64,000 nt of DNA from Conexibacter sp. S30A1 (GCF_023330665.1 NZ_CP097127.1:2790001-2854000); one strand, 5' to 3'; positions 26,464 to 36,137 are shown, counted from the stretch's first letter. Program-made: numbers and translations. Notes: generated from the sequence alone by a model not told the origin.

Positions 26464-28182
26464 TCAGCACACACGGGGGCGGCAGCGTGCCTGCCGGGAG
26501 GCACCCAGCTTCTCAGCGATGGCCACGCGCCGCCAGCGTCCGCCGCTATGTACGCGCAGCACCAGCGTGTATCGCCCATCCTGTAGGCGACGGCGACCGT
26601 GGAGCAATAGCCGCAGGCCGCGACGATCGACTCGCACACTCGCGCCGGTCGCATAGACGACGCCTCTGTGCAGGAGCTGTGCGTGGACCAGCGCGCCACG
26701 GACGACGAACCTGATGCTTCCGGACACCAGCTTGGTGACGCACTCGCGGCGCGTGAACCTGTGGCCGTGGATATGCCTGGTCACCGTCAGACAGGTGACC
26801 AGCTCAAGCGCACCTGCCTGCCCTCGCGGGCCGGCGGGGCCGGCGGGGCCGGCGGGACCCTGCGGGCCAGCGGGACCGGTCAGTCCGGTCGCGCCCTGTT
26901 GCCCGGCGGGACCCTGAGGTCCGGCAGGTCCCTGCGGGCCGGCTGACCCCATGGGCAGCTGGCCACCGGTGCCGGTGAGGCTCACCGAGCCGGGAGCTTG
27001 CGGAGCGCTGGTGAGCAGCGTCAGCGTGGCAGCGCTGGCACCCTGCGCCTGGGGGTCGAAGCGGAGCGTGATCTGGCAGCTGGAGCCGACGGCGACCTGC
27101 TGCTGGCAACCATTGCTGACCAGGTAGTCGCCCGGATCCGCACCGGACAGAACGACCCCCGAGACGCTCAGTGGCGCGGAGCCCGTGTTGGTGACGCTCA
27201 GCACCTGGCCGACGCCGGCGAATCCCTGTGGAACGGTGCCAAACGAGAGCGCGCTGCTGCTCAGCGTGACCGCCGGTGCCGCATAGGTGATGTACACCGC
27301 TGGCGCCTGGGAGCTCAGCCCCTGGTCGCCCGTGCCGATCACGTCGGGAGCGATGTAGCTTGCGCCACCGCCACCGCCACCGCCACCGCCTGCCTCGGTG
27401 GCGCCCCCGCCACCACCACCGCCGTAGTAACCGCCGCCGCCACCACCGCCACCCCAGCCGAGGTTTGAGGTGTCACCGCCGGTGCCGCCGCCGCCGCCAG
27501 CACCAGCAATGCCGTTGCCACCGCTCGTGCCAACGCCGTCAACTGCGCCGCCAGCTCCGCCGGCAGAGGTGGTTCCAGGCGCGCCACCGCCCGCCCCGGT
27601 TGGGAAGCCGCCAAGCCCGCCAGCGGCACCAGCGTCACCACCCGCACCGCCGAAGGACCCGGCACCGCCGCCGCCTCCGGCGACGACCAGATAGGAGTCC
27701 GGCCAAGCTGAGAGCGACACGACCGACGCGCCGCCGCCGCCGGCTCCGCCGGGTCCGGTGTCGGCGCCCGTGCCGCCGGCTCCACCACCACCGACAGCTC
27801 CCGTGCCAGCGGGCACCACCGGGTTTTGGCAGTCCACGCTGTTGCTGGCCCCGTCGGCACCGACACCAACCGTCAGCTGCTCCCCTGGCGTTACCGCGAA
27901 GGAGCCGACCACCGCCGCGCCGCTACCGCCCGGGGTGCTGGTCGACCCCAGGCCACAGGATGACCCGCCTGCCCCGCCGATCGCCTCCAAGGTGATCTGT
28001 GTCACTCCCGCGGGCACGGTGAAGCCGTAGGTGCCCGGCGTCGTGAACGACGTGGATGTGAGGACCGTCCCAGCTTGCGCGGTGGAGGCGGTCGCCAGAG
28101 TTGCCAAACCCACGAGCAGGGCGAGTACGCGTCTTGGTCTGATGAGCCTGTGAGCCAGGCTCTCCGATTCACGTTTGGTCAA
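26464..28182 (-). CDS. Secreted glycine-rich/collagen-like surface protein
   Basis: TTG 28182 is chosen because AGGAG precedes it and it yields a good signal peptide ([20 protein letters not shown], cleavage after AQA), giving 572 residues. Order of parts: a beta-rich lectin-like start (about 37-90), a long Gly-rich region (about 90-290) in G-G-x-G-G repeats, a choice-of-anchor D/ASH-like domain (about 300-395: [38 protein letters not shown]), a G-x-y collagen-like run of about 14 triplets (about 400-445), then a basic C-terminal domain with three or four Cys. No LPxTG sorting signal. Likely extracellular or wall-associated, structural or adhesive; function not known. Confidence 0.8.
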   Translation of the reverse strand: MTKRESESLAHRLIRPRRVLALLVGLATLATASTAQAGTVLTSTSFTTPGTYGFTVPAGVTQITLEAIGGAGGSSCGLGSTSTPGGSGAAVVGSFAVTPGEQLTVGVGADGASNSVDCQNPVVPAGTGAVGGGGAGGTGADTGPGGAGGGGASVVSLSAWPDSYLVVAGGGGGAGSFGGAGGDAGAAGGLGGFPTGAGGGAPGTTSAGGAGGAVDGVGTSGGNGIAGAGGGGGTGGDTSNLGWGGGGGGGGYYGGGGGGGATEAGGGGGGGGGASYIAPDVIGTGDQGLSSQAPAVYITYAAPAVTLSSSALSFGTVPQGFAGVGQVLSVTNTGSAPLSVSGVVLSGADPGDYLVSNGCQQQVAVGSSCQITLRFDPQAQGASAATLTLLTSAPQAPGSVSLTGTGGQLPMGSAGPQGPAGPQGPAGQQGATGLTGPAGPQGPAGPAGPAGPRGQAGALELVTCLTVTRHIHGHRFTRRECVTKLVSGSIRFVVRGALVHAQLLHRGVVYATGASVRVDRRGLRLLLHGRRRLQDGRYTLVLRVHSGGRWRRVAIAEKLGASRQARCRPRVC

Positions 28183-28341
28183 GGGAGCTCCTATCGGGCT
28201 GATTCGCACGGTGACGCCGTTCAGGATGCGGCTAAGCGCCACCGCGCGCATCGGGCAAACGCCCATTCTGGTCGCCGGCTGACGGCTTAAGCGCTGCTGT
28301 CTGCGTCCTAAGCGGACCGCTGTGGGGGGCGCCGGGCGCGC

Positions 28342-31300
28342 TCAGGCATCGCTCGCGGGCGGCTGATGGCGACCGTGAGCGTCAAGCAGGCCGAGCCGGT
28401 AGGCCGCCCCCACGGCCTCGGCCCGGGTCCTGGCGTCCAGCTTCGTGAGGATGCGCGAAACGTGCACGCTCGCGGTCTTGGGACTCATGTAAAGCGTCTG
28501 CCCGATCTCCCGGTTGGTCCGGCCGGCAGCGACCAGGTCCAACACCTCGAGCTCCCGTGCGGTCAGGCCGGTGTGTTCCTGCGACGCTGCGCGCGGCGCA
28601 TTGTCACCGACGCGGACCCGCGCTCTGCGCGCCACCTGGTCAATCTGCCCGACCAGCGGACCTGCGCCGATCGCGTGAGCTAGCGCGCGAGCCACTTGAA
28701 GCGCCTGTGCGATCCGGTCGCGCTCGTGTCCGTCGGCCAGCCCGGCCTCGGCTTCGCGCATGCGCGCGTATGCGCAGTCATAGGGCCGCTCGAGTGTCTG
28801 CCAGCGATCGGCCAGCGCGTGCCACCTGATCGAGTCACCGACGGCCAGTGCTCGCCGATGCTCCAGCTCGCAGAGCTCGAGTTCAGCCAAGGTCGGGGCA
28901 GGCGCGTCCGCCAACGGCCACGTCTCGCGGCCAGCGAGAGCCCGGGCCCGTTTCAGTAACGCCAACGATCGTGACTGCGCCTGCTGCTGCACCGGCCCGT
29001 CAGCGCTGAGCCCCGCCTGCGCTGCCAGCTCAGCCTCGGTCCGCAGCGCCAGCGCCAGAACCGGTAAGGCGAATACCGCATGGCCGGCGTGCAGGGTGAG
29101 CTGGCTTGGGTCTAAGAGTCGTGTGGAGAGGGTGAAGTCCCCGCGAGCCAGCTGCAGCACCGCGGCTGCCCGGGCGTAAACGATCGGCCAGTCGCCATGC
29201 GGCGGCATCAGCGGGCGCGCCATGCGCAGGTACCGCTCGGCCTCGTCGGTCTCGCCGCGCATGGCTTTGAGTTCCGCCAGGGCCGCCAACGTCATGCCGG
29301 CGAACGGCGTCTTGTGGTCCTGCTCGAGCGCGTCGCGCAGCAGGCTATCCGCGGCCTGCCAGCGCCCGAGTCTGGTCAGTCGCAGGCCGGCCTCGGCTGC
29401 CAGGAAGATCGCTGAAGCGCCGAGCGGACCGCGCAGGCGCTCCCAGCCTGCCAGGGTCAGATCGGCGGCATCGCCCAGGCGTCCAAGCTGCTCGAGCGCC
29501 TCGGCGCGGTTGATGTAGGCGCGGCGTAACTGCTCCAGGGCACCCAGGCTCTCGGCCATCGTCTGGGCCTCGCTGAGCAGCTCCGTCGCCTGCTCCCGTG
29601 CGCCCAGAATCACCAATATCGCGCCGAGCGTGTTCAACGCATCGCAGGCTGTGGCCCGGTCGTCGCCGGCCTGCGCCAGTTCTATCGCCTGCTCGCAGGG
29701 CCCGCGTGCCTCGAGCGCGCGCCCCTGCAACATCAGGATGTGCGCCTGGCCGGCAAGGATGCTCGCGCGCGTCCGCGCCGACCGCTCGCCGACCAGCGAC
29801 GCGGCCGTTTGGTACTCCGCCAGAGCCTGCTCTGCAGCGCCCTCCTCGGCCAAAAGGTATCTGCCGAGCCGTGCGTGCGCGACGCCCAGCGCTTCGGTGT
29901 CGGTGGAGTCGCCGAGCAGGGCAAGCGCGCTGCGCGCAAGCGCCATCGCACGATGATTGTCACCGGAAAGGTGTGCCGCTTCTGCCGCGCGCGCCAGCAG
30001 GTCGAGCTTCGAGGTGCCGTCTGGCCGCTGCCCGGCCGCCACTCGCTCCCAGAGCTCCAGGGCTCGCTCCAGATGACCGAGCGCTTCGGCAAACGCCCAG
30101 ACCAGCTCGTCCTCGGTCGCCGCCTGACAGCAGGCCTCCAGTGCCGCGGCCTGCTCGTGCGCGGCGTACCAGTGCGTGGCGCGCTGGGTTGCCGCACGAT
30201 GTGATCCCACGGCCAGGCTCGGGTCGCGTTCGATCGCGCGTGCGACCTCAACATGCAGCGAGACCCGCTCGTGCGGCAGCAGCTCGTCGTAGAGGGCCTC
30301 TCGCAACAGCGCGTGTCGAAATGAGTAACCCTCATCCGAGTTGGCAGGCACGAGCACGTTGTGCTCCACGGCCTCGCGCAGCGTCTGCGCCAGAGCGCTG
30401 GCCTCGAGCCCGCTCACCGCCTCGAGCAGCCGGTGACCGGCGCCACTGCCGATGACGGCGGCGTGACGGACCATCGCTCGCGTGGGTGGCGAGAGGCGTT
30501 CGACACGCATCAGCACCAGCTCACGGACGCTTGATGGGAGTCCTTGGGTGGTGGTGTTGTCGGCCGCGGCCAACAGCTCCTCTGCGAAGAACGGGTTGCC
30601 CTGAGACCGCGCCAGGAGCGCGTCAAGGAGCTCGGGCGACGGTGACTCGCCCCTGATCGTGGCCAGCTGTTGGGCCAGCTCGGAGCGCTCGAATGGCCTC
30701 AACTCGAGCCGTTCGACAGCAGCCAGACGTTCCAGTTCCGCGAGGAACACGCGCAGTGGGTGGCGGCGGTGCAGCTCGTCGCTGCGATACGTGGCCACGA
30801 GCAGCAGTCGCTCGCTGCGTGCGTTGCGCAAGAGAAACGACAGAAACGCCTTGGTTGACTGGTCGGCCCAGTGCAGATCCTCGATCACGAGCACCACGGG
30901 GGTTCGGGAACCGACCCGGCTGAGCAGTCCGAGCAGGCCCTGAAAGAGCCGGGACTGGGCGAGCGGGTCGGCCACCGCGCCCTGGCTGTCCGGGCCCCCC
31001 GGCTCGCTACCCACGGTGATCTCCGGTACGAGCCGTTGCAGGTCGGAGCTGGCAGCACCCGCGAGCTGGCCGGTCGCCCGGGCTCCGATGGTGCTCATCA
31101 GGTACCGCAGCGCTCCGATGAGCGGCGCGTAAGGCAGCTCTTCACCACCCACATCGACACAGCCGCCAACCAGAAGCTGGGCGCCCGTGGCTGTGGCACG
31201 CCGCGCGAACTCGCTCACCAGGCGGCTCTTGCCGATGCCGGCCTCGCCAGCCAGGAGCACCGCGTTGGGTGACCCGAGCTGGGCGCGGGCGAGCGCTTCG

Positions 31301-31362
31301 CTGAGTGCGGCCAGATGCTCGTGCCGGCCGACGAATGTGGGGCTCGATAGACGCCGTGGCAT
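28342..31362 (-). CDS. Large LuxR-family ATPase regulator (LAL/MalT-like)
   Basis: 1006 residues. An N-terminal AAA/NB-ARC-like ATPase starts FVGRHEHLAALSEAL, with Walker A LLAGEAGIGKSRLV and Walker B VVLVIEDLHWADQS. The middle (about 400-880) is alpha-helical with TPR-like repeats. The C-terminal LuxR helix-turn-helix is LTARELEVLDLVAAGRTNRE, IGQTLYMSPKTASVHVSRIL. Such proteins are ATP-dependent, ligand-sensing activators. Its start lies 20 bp from an IS982-type element that separates it from the cytochrome b and molybdoenzyme genes it may once have followed in one operon, so its present promoter is probably in or from the IS. Confidence 0.9.
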   Translation of the reverse strand: MPRRLSSPTFVGRHEHLAALSEALARAQLGSPNAVLLAGEAGIGKSRLVSEFARRATATGAQLLVGGCVDVGGEELPYAPLIGALRYLMSTIGARATGQLAGAASSDLQRLVPEITVGSEPGGPDSQGAVADPLAQSRLFQGLLGLLSRVGSRTPVVLVIEDLHWADQSTKAFLSFLLRNARSERLLLVATYRSDELHRRHPLRVFLAELERLAAVERLELRPFERSELAQQLATIRGESPSPELLDALLARSQGNPFFAEELLAAADNTTTQGLPSSVRELVLMRVERLSPPTRAMVRHAAVIGSGAGHRLLEAVSGLEASALAQTLREAVEHNVLVPANSDEGYSFRHALLREALYDELLPHERVSLHVEVARAIERDPSLAVGSHRAATQRATHWYAAHEQAAALEACCQAATEDELVWAFAEALGHLERALELWERVAAGQRPDGTSKLDLLARAAEAAHLSGDNHRAMALARSALALLGDSTDTEALGVAHARLGRYLLAEEGAAEQALAEYQTAASLVGERSARTRASILAGQAHILMLQGRALEARGPCEQAIELAQAGDDRATACDALNTLGAILVILGAREQATELLSEAQTMAESLGALEQLRRAYINRAEALEQLGRLGDAADLTLAGWERLRGPLGASAIFLAAEAGLRLTRLGRWQAADSLLRDALEQDHKTPFAGMTLAALAELKAMRGETDEAERYLRMARPLMPPHGDWPIVYARAAAVLQLARGDFTLSTRLLDPSQLTLHAGHAVFALPVLALALRTEAELAAQAGLSADGPVQQQAQSRSLALLKRARALAGRETWPLADAPAPTLAELELCELEHRRALAVGDSIRWHALADRWQTLERPYDCAYARMREAEAGLADGHERDRIAQALQVARALAHAIGAGPLVGQIDQVARRARVRVGDNAPRAASQEHTGLTARELEVLDLVAAGRTNREIGQTLYMSPKTASVHVSRILTKLDARTRAEAVGAAYRLGLLDAHGRHQPPASDA

Positions 31363-31386
31363 GGGCGGGCGCGACCTTTCGTCTAG

Positions 31387-32501
31387 ATGAGTAGTGCCAC
31401 GGGATTAGGCGGTGTAGTCGACCAGCGCGCGGGTGGGGCGGCCGAGTTCGTGGTTGAGCATGACGGCGGCGGCGAGGGCGGCGAAGCGTGCGCATAGGCG
31501 GACGCGGAGGTTGGAGAGGGTGCGCGCGCCGTGGCGCTCCAGGGTGAGGATGTCTTTGAAGGTCCAGAAGATCGATTCGATCCGTTGGCGGATCGGCGCG
31601 AGATGCAGCTGGTGGGGTTTTGCGTGGGTGCGCCGGGGCTGGGGAGTGATCTCAGAGGCCGGTCGGAGCGCCGGGGTCGATGCTGCCGCGGTGCTGGCGG
31701 CTTGACGCTTCTCGTCCTTGCGACGGGGACGGTGGATCGTCGCGTCGAGCTCAGCGAGCTCGGCCTCGAACTCCTTGCCGCGGAAGTTCTTATCGCCGAT
31801 CAGCATCAGCATCACCCCGGGCTGGCGCTCGCACCGCGCGACCATCTGCAGGCACACGAGCTTCTCGTCGATCTTCGGGGAGGTCAAAGCCAACGCCCGC
31901 GGGGTGCCGTCGGGGGCGAACAGGGCGTGCAGCCGGAATCCGTAGAAGTAGCGGCTGTGGCTGGCGCAATACCCGTAGTCGGCGGCGTTAGCGAGCGCGT
32001 CAGTCAGGCTGGAGTGCCCGCCGCGCTTGACCGTCTCCCGCGATCGGGCGCACTGCACCGGGGTGGAGTCGACCAGCAGCATGTCGTCCATGTATCCCGC
32101 GCTGCGGCGGGCGAGCTCGCTGATCAGCGCCTCGATCTGCCGCGAGAGCCGCAGCCGTCGCTTGTGGTAGGCGGTTCGCTCCGGCAGGTGGGGGAACAGA
32201 TGCCCGATCTGCCGGGGCGCGAGCGCGAGGAACCGATAATCGGACGGGATCCCCATGATCGACTGCGCGATCGAGATGGTGATGATCTCCGCATCAGTGA
32301 TCTTCCGACGCGCGTTTCCGGGCCGTTGAGGCAGGAAATCGTCAACGATGCAGTAAACAACCGTAAGCAGCAGGTCGAGGTTGGCGTCCATCGAGTCCCT
32401 CCACAGGGTCGGCGCTGGGTATTGAGTACCGCCAACTTCGACCTGCGCTGTTATGTCTCCTTCAACGCCACGACCCCGCCGCCGGCCGTGGCACTACTCA
32501 T
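31387..32501 (-). mobile_element. IS982-type insertion sequence
   Basis: Inverted ends ATGAGTAGTGCCACGG at the left (from 31387) and its complement at the right (to 32501), flanked on both sides by CTAG (31383-31386 and 32502-32505). Because CTAG is itself palindromic it may be target duplication or part of a 20-bp inverted repeat; the exact edge is therefore ambiguous by 4 bp. One transposase gene fills it. It sits between the cytochrome b stop codon and the LuxR regulator start. Confidence 0.75.
31405..32391 (-). CDS. IS982-family transposase
   Basis: 328 residues. Typical DDE blocks: DDMLLVDSTPVQCAR (first Asp), LMLIGDKNFRGKEFEAELAE (second Asp, I-G-D-K motif), and QRIESIFWTFKDILTLERHG (Glu). 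The N-terminal helical part has ITDAEIITISIAQSIMGI. A low-complexity insert rich in A, T, P and S (about 230-255) lies before the Glu block. Full length and intact, so the element may be active. Confidence 0.85.
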   Translation of the reverse strand: MDANLDLLLTVVYCIVDDFLPQRPGNARRKITDAEIITISIAQSIMGIPSDYRFLALAPRQIGHLFPHLPERTAYHKRRLRLSRQIEALISELARRSAGYMDDMLLVDSTPVQCARSRETVKRGGHSSLTDALANAADYGYCASHSRYFYGFRLHALFAPDGTPRALALTSPKIDEKLVCLQMVARCERQPGVMLMLIGDKNFRGKEFEAELAELDATIHRPRRKDEKRQAASTAAASTPALRPASEITPQPRRTHAKPHQLHLAPIRQRIESIFWTFKDILTLERHGARTLSNLRVRLCARFAALAAAVMLNHELGRPTRALVDYTA

Positions 32502-33185
32502 CTAGTCGTCGCGGCCTTCGAGCCAGGCTGGCGCGTGCCGTGCGGCCCACGCGCGGCTGACGCGGCCGGTGAGCATCCCGCGTAGCGCCTCCGGGTGGGA
32601 CAGCGCGAAGCCGATATGGCCTGTGACCGTCACGAAGATCAGGACGGCGAGCCAGTTGTGCACGAACGTCGCGCCTGACCGCCACGCCAGCGGAAAGGGC
32701 TGATACCAGCGCAGCAGCGCGCCGGTCCCGAGCATCACAAGCCCGGCGCCGACGACAAAGGCCGCGTTCAGCTTCTGGCCCGGGTTGAACTTGCCAAGTC
32801 GCGGTGCACGCGCGCCGGGCTCGTCGAGCGAGCCGTCGATCAGGCCGCGCAGCCAGGCGAGGTCGGCCTCGCTCCAACGGTTGATGCGGCCCGCGTCGCG
32901 GCGCAGTGCCCGTCCCCAGTTGCCGGCGAGCCCGGCGAGCAGCGGCAGTGGCAGCGCGAGGCCGCTGTAGAGGTGGATCTGCTCGATCAGCCGCCGACGA
33001 CCGACGAGCGCGATCAACGGCGTGAAGTACAGCGCCGCGCCGGTTGCGATCAGCACGATGAAGAGCAGCGCGTTCACCCAGTGCACCGCCCGTCCGACGC
33101 GGTCAAAGCGGACCAGGTGGCCGGTCCGCGCCGGGGTCAGCGGAGACTGGTCGGTGCTCGAGATCTCGGTTGGGCTCGTGCTCAC
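32502..33185 (-). CDS. Membrane cytochrome b (b561/FdhI-like)
   Basis: 227 residues from GTG 33185, 4 bp after the molybdoenzyme stop. Four membrane segments: WVNALLFIVLIATGAALYF, LYSGLALPLPLLAGLAG, AAFVVGAGLVMLGTGALL and WLAVLIFVTVTGHIGFALS. Histidines in GRAVHWVN, IEQIHLY, FVHNWL and GHIGF are placed as two bis-His b-heme pairs of the PF01292 type. It would link the molybdoenzyme to the quinone pool. Its TAG stop lies inside the CTAG at the IS982 edge. Confidence 0.85.
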   Translation of the reverse strand: MSTSPTEISSTDQSPLTPARTGHLVRFDRVGRAVHWVNALLFIVLIATGAALYFTPLIALVGRRRLIEQIHLYSGLALPLPLLAGLAGNWGRALRRDAGRINRWSEADLAWLRGLIDGSLDEPGARAPRLGKFNPGQKLNAAFVVGAGLVMLGTGALLRWYQPFPLAWRSGATFVHNWLAVLIFVTVTGHIGFALSHPEALRGMLTGRVSRAWAARHAPAWLEGRDD

Positions 33186-33189
33186 CGGG

Positions 33190-33987
33190 CTAGGCGCGGA
33201 CGGCCCGGGCCGGTGGATGGCCGCTGATCCAGGCGTTGATCGGATACCCGTTCTGCTCCCAGTAGCCGGGCGTCGGGCGTGTGACCAGGTCGATCCGCTC
33301 AAGCCACTTGATCGACTTGTATCCGAACATGTCGGGCACGAACAGGCGCACCGGGCCGCCGTGCTCGCGTGTGACCGGGGCGCCGAGCATCGAGTAGGCG
33401 ACGATCGCGCCGCTCTGGCGCGCCTGGGCGAGCGTCAGGCTCTCCGTGTAGATACCGTCGAAGGAGCGGAACTCGAAGGCCGTTGCCTGGGGCAGCGCAC
33501 CAGCGTGCGCCGCGAGGTCGACGAGGCGCACCCCGACCCAGTGGACATTCGGGACAAACCAGCCGGTGACGCACTGGAAGTCACTGGTCAGATACGTGGC
33601 CGGCAGGTGGCGCAGGTCGCTGACGCTCAGGGCCAGTGGCTTCTGGACGAGTCCCCCGACCTGGAGCCTGTAGTCGACGGGGGCCGCAGGGTAGCCGCCG
33701 GTGACGGTGTAGATCGTGAAGCCGCCGCCGCCCGGCAGCAGGCTGGCGACGCCCTGCGCGTGCACCGCGTCGAGCGCACCTGTGATCCCGGACTGGACGC
33801 TCGAGCCAAACAGCGTTCCGAGCGCACCGAGCCCGAGCACCGTCAGCACCGTGCGCCGTCCGATCGGGCGGCTCCAGCGCTCATTCGTGGCTGTGGTCGG
33901 AGTCCCGCTTGCGAGCGCCCGCTCGTCCACCGGCGCGGGACCGGGTTCGACCTGCGGATCTGCCTGCTTGACGGGCCCGCTCTGCAT
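33190..33987 (-). CDS. Molybdopterin-dependent oxidoreductase (SUOX/MsrP fold)
   Basis: 265 residues from ATG 33987. An N-terminal extension leads to a twin-Arg/hydrophobic segment, GRRTVLTVLGLGALGTLFGS (about 44-63), suiting Tat export or a membrane anchor. The catalytic domain has DYRLQVGGLVQKPLALSVSD, LTSDFQCVTGWFVPNVHWVG with the Cys that ligates Mo, ESLTLAQARQSGAIVAYSML, GGPVRLFVPDMFGYKSIKWL. It is compact (no dimerisation domain), like MsrP/YedY. Reaction unknown; with the cytochrome b next door it is likely a periplasm-side quinone-linked reductase or oxidase. Confidence 0.87.
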   Translation of the reverse strand: MQSGPVKQADPQVEPGPAPVDERALASGTPTTATNERWSRPIGRRTVLTVLGLGALGTLFGSSVQSGITGALDAVHAQGVASLLPGGGGFTIYTVTGGYPAAPVDYRLQVGGLVQKPLALSVSDLRHLPATYLTSDFQCVTGWFVPNVHWVGVRLVDLAAHAGALPQATAFEFRSFDGIYTESLTLAQARQSGAIVAYSMLGAPVTREHGGPVRLFVPDMFGYKSIKWLERIDLVTRPTPGYWEQNGYPINAWISGHPPARAVRA

Positions 33988-34307
33988 CGTCACAGCTCAG
34001 GGTTGGTCGCCCGGCGAGTGCGGCCGGAGTCACTGGTACGGCGGCTGCCGCAGCGGATGTTGGTTGCCACACGCATCTCTGGGTTGCACGGTGTCTGCGC
34101 ACCGGCGTCGCCTCACGTGGTTGCAAGGGTAGCCGAGGCCGGATCGACGATTGACGCGCCGGGCGGGCGATGCGTGTGCGGGCCAGCTGCAGATTTGAGC
34201 TCGCGTCGAGCTGGGGCTCGGGCCTGGGCTCTTGGGGTCCCCGCGCGTTCGCTGGGAGCGAGCGTAGGATTGATCGCCGATGTGTGGGTTCGGGCTCGTC
34301 GATATCG

Positions 34308-34946
34308 GTGATCGCGGCGGTGGGGCTGGTGTCTGAGCTGGTCCTGCGCGCCGAGGTGCTGAAGCTGGAACTCTGGCAGTTGTCGAACGGCCGCGCATTC
34401 GCGGAGGAGGACCAGGCCCTGGCCGAGCTCGAGCGCCAGCGCGAGAGTGAGCGGGGGATGGTCGTCGACACGCTGTCTGAGCTGCTTCGGCTCAGCACGG
34501 AACTGTCCGGCGCGCGTCCGACTCCAGCGCGGCTCGAGCTGCTGCAGGAGTTGGTGGTGTCGGGCCTCGTGCCCAAGCCGGTGGTCGCGCCGACACTCGA
34601 GGCGGGGAGCGTCACCGACACCGTCTGGGAGGCGATCAAGCCGCTCTCGCGGCTGCTCGCGCCACGCGCGGTCACCGACCTGGGATGGCTCATCAGCCTG
34701 TCCGGCGAGGCCGCGGACGCCGTTGAGCTGCCGGACGGTGTGCTGGGCCTGCAGGGCGAAATGTTGGATGACGCACCGCTGCCGGCCGAACAGCTGCTCA
34801 GGGCGATCATCCATCTGCAGAGCACCGGCTGGTGCCTGCAGGACGCCTTCTTCACCAGTCCACCGGGGGAAGTTGACCCCGATACGGGCTGGTTCCTACC
34901 GGACCCCATGGCCGCTGAGTTCCGGTTCTCCGCCTCGCGAACGTGA
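34308..34946 (+). CDS. Conserved-looking protein of unknown function
   Basis: 212 residues from GTG 34308; upstream codons in the same frame look non-coding. Mostly helical and acidic: LVSELVLRAEVLKLELWQLS, EEDQALAELERQRESERGMV, RLELLQELVVSGLVPKPVV, then APLPAEQLLRAIIHLQSTGW and a tail PDTGWFLPDPMAAEF. No signal peptide or cofactor motif. I cannot assign a family. Convergent with the broken BKACE gene. Confidence 0.55.
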   Translation: MIAAVGLVSELVLRAEVLKLELWQLSNGRAFAEEDQALAELERQRESERGMVVDTLSELLRLSTELSGARPTPARLELLQELVVSGLVPKPVVAPTLEAGSVTDTVWEAIKPLSRLLAPRAVTDLGWLISLSGEAADAVELPDGVLGLQGEMLDDAPLPAEQLLRAIIHLQSTGWCLQDAFFTSPPGEVDPDTGWFLPDPMAAEFRFSASRT

Positions 34947-34999
34947 GCCGATCGCTACGCGGACGCGCGAGCGTGCGCGGCTGGCGAGCCGGATGCCGC

Positions 35000-35755
35000 T
35001 CAGGCTCTCGGGTGGTGTATGCGCGCCGCGATGAGCACTGCCGACCTGACGAGCTCGGCGTTGCTGTCCGCTCTGGTCCCGTCCGGGAGTAGCAGGGAGT
35101 CCTCGAAGCCGACACGCGTATCGTGGCCGCGCTCGAACGCGTCTTGTACGAGCGGCCAAGTCCAGTGGTTCATCCCGTGTGTCAGTCTGCGGCAGGTGGA
35201 CTCGGCGTCGTCCAGCAGCTCGTTCATCTGTCCTGCAACGCCCGCTGCGGTGTCAGTAAGAAAATGCGGCTCGCCCGGAGCCAGTTCGATGCTGACGCGC
35301 TGCACCTGGTGAGCAGCCCTGACCGAGCCAGCCGGTCCACCTCAATCGGGGCCCCACAGCCCCGCGTCGATGCCGATGCCTGTCTCGAGCATGGCGAGCA
35401 TCACGTCTTCGAACCCTTCCTCGGAGAGGTTCACGGTGGCGCAATCAACGCCCTCCCACTCGCGGATCATCGCGATCCGCGACGCCAGATCAGGCTCGAT
35501 CCACGCTCCGGTTGTGAGTCCGATCTCGACCTTCACGCCCAGGCGCTGGGCGGCGGCGCGTGCCTGGCTGCATGTGTCAGCAACGGCAGAGGGGTGGAGC
35601 GTCTCTGCCCCTGACTGATCGCGAACGTGCAGATGCACTCCGGTTGCGCCTGCGTGAAAGCACGCGCACAGGTCACCGACAAGCTCCGTGGTCGAGACCG
35701 GCATGTTTGGGTGAACGTCCTTGCCCCAGGGGCCGTTTGGCGTGACCTGCAACAT
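35000..35755 (-). pseudogene. BKACE (3-keto-5-aminohexanoate cleavage) family gene, frameshifted
   Basis: The 5' part (35755 to 35342, 137 codons) and the 3' part (35305 to 35000) are together one BKACE protein of about 250 residues. Landmarks: MLQVTPNGPWGKDVHP, AGATGVHLHVRDQSGAETLH (His ligands), TTGAWIEPDLASRIAMIREW, VNLSEEGFEDVMLAMLETGI, GIDAGLWGPD, then VQRVSIEL, LTHGMNHWTWPLVQDAFERG, TRVGFEDSLLLPDG. Between them an in-frame TGA at 35342-35344 appears. Reading one base later restores EVDRLARSGLLTR, so an inserted base near 35344 and a lost base near 35306 best explain it. Members cleave beta-keto acids with acetyl-CoA. The product here would be truncated. Confidence 0.7.
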
Positions 35756-35945
35756 GACGAGGATCGTAGTGCCGGGTCAGTTAGTGTGGTTGGAGCGTGG
35801 ATGGATGGCGCCGACAGGACGGCATCTGCTGAACTGTGGGCTTGACCGTGGAACCGGCAACGGGTCATGCCGGTTGCCGGGTGGGGGCGTGACAAAGGCG
35901 GCTCACCGATCTTTCGTGGCGTTGCTACCGCTGAGGCTTATGGCG
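35756..35945. other. Short non-coding interval
   Basis: 190 bp upstream of the BKACE pseudogene; no convincing frame on either strand. Confidence 0.3.
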
Positions 35946-36137
35946 CTATGAGGTCGGTGCCTGGGACCTGGCGCGTGGCGCGGGTTGGGTCTCTCGCGAG
36001 CAGGGGGTCTCCGCGAGCACGATGGCATTGCGCACCAGCGACGCGGGCTGTGCCGCCTCAGTCAAGCCCGCTTGTGACCACTCGAGCCAGGGCGCGTCAT
36101 CGGTCAAGACGTCGAACGGAACGCTGCTGTCGACCAC
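35946..36137 (-). pseudogene. Remnant of a PIN-domain (VapC-like) toxin
   Basis: From GTG 36137 the minus strand reads VVDSSVPFDVLTDDAPWLEW then SQAGLTEAAQPASLVRNAIV and LAE, a recognisable PIN start (Asp in V-V-D-S-S, W-x-x-W-S, then the Glu of the VLAE block). After that the frame becomes Arg/Ala/Pro noise and stops after 63 codons, so the second acidic cluster is missing. Between this remnant and the intron, 36160-36290 reads on the same strand as fragments that could be the matching antitoxin, but I cannot confirm it. Confidence 0.5.

Noticed and set aside
27360-27500. Tandem GCC-type repeats that might suggest a CRISPR-like or satellite array
   Set aside because: They are Gly codons within the glycine-rich protein, with no spacer-repeat structure.
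27360-27995. Pro/His/Arg-rich plus-strand ORFs opposite the Gly-rich protein
   Set aside because: Antisense of G-G-x repeats necessarily reads as Pro/Ala/Arg repeats; no start signals.
32502-33185. Cytochrome b truncated by the IS982 element
   Set aside because: The TAG stop lies in the CTAG that was most likely already present at the target site, so the protein end appears original.
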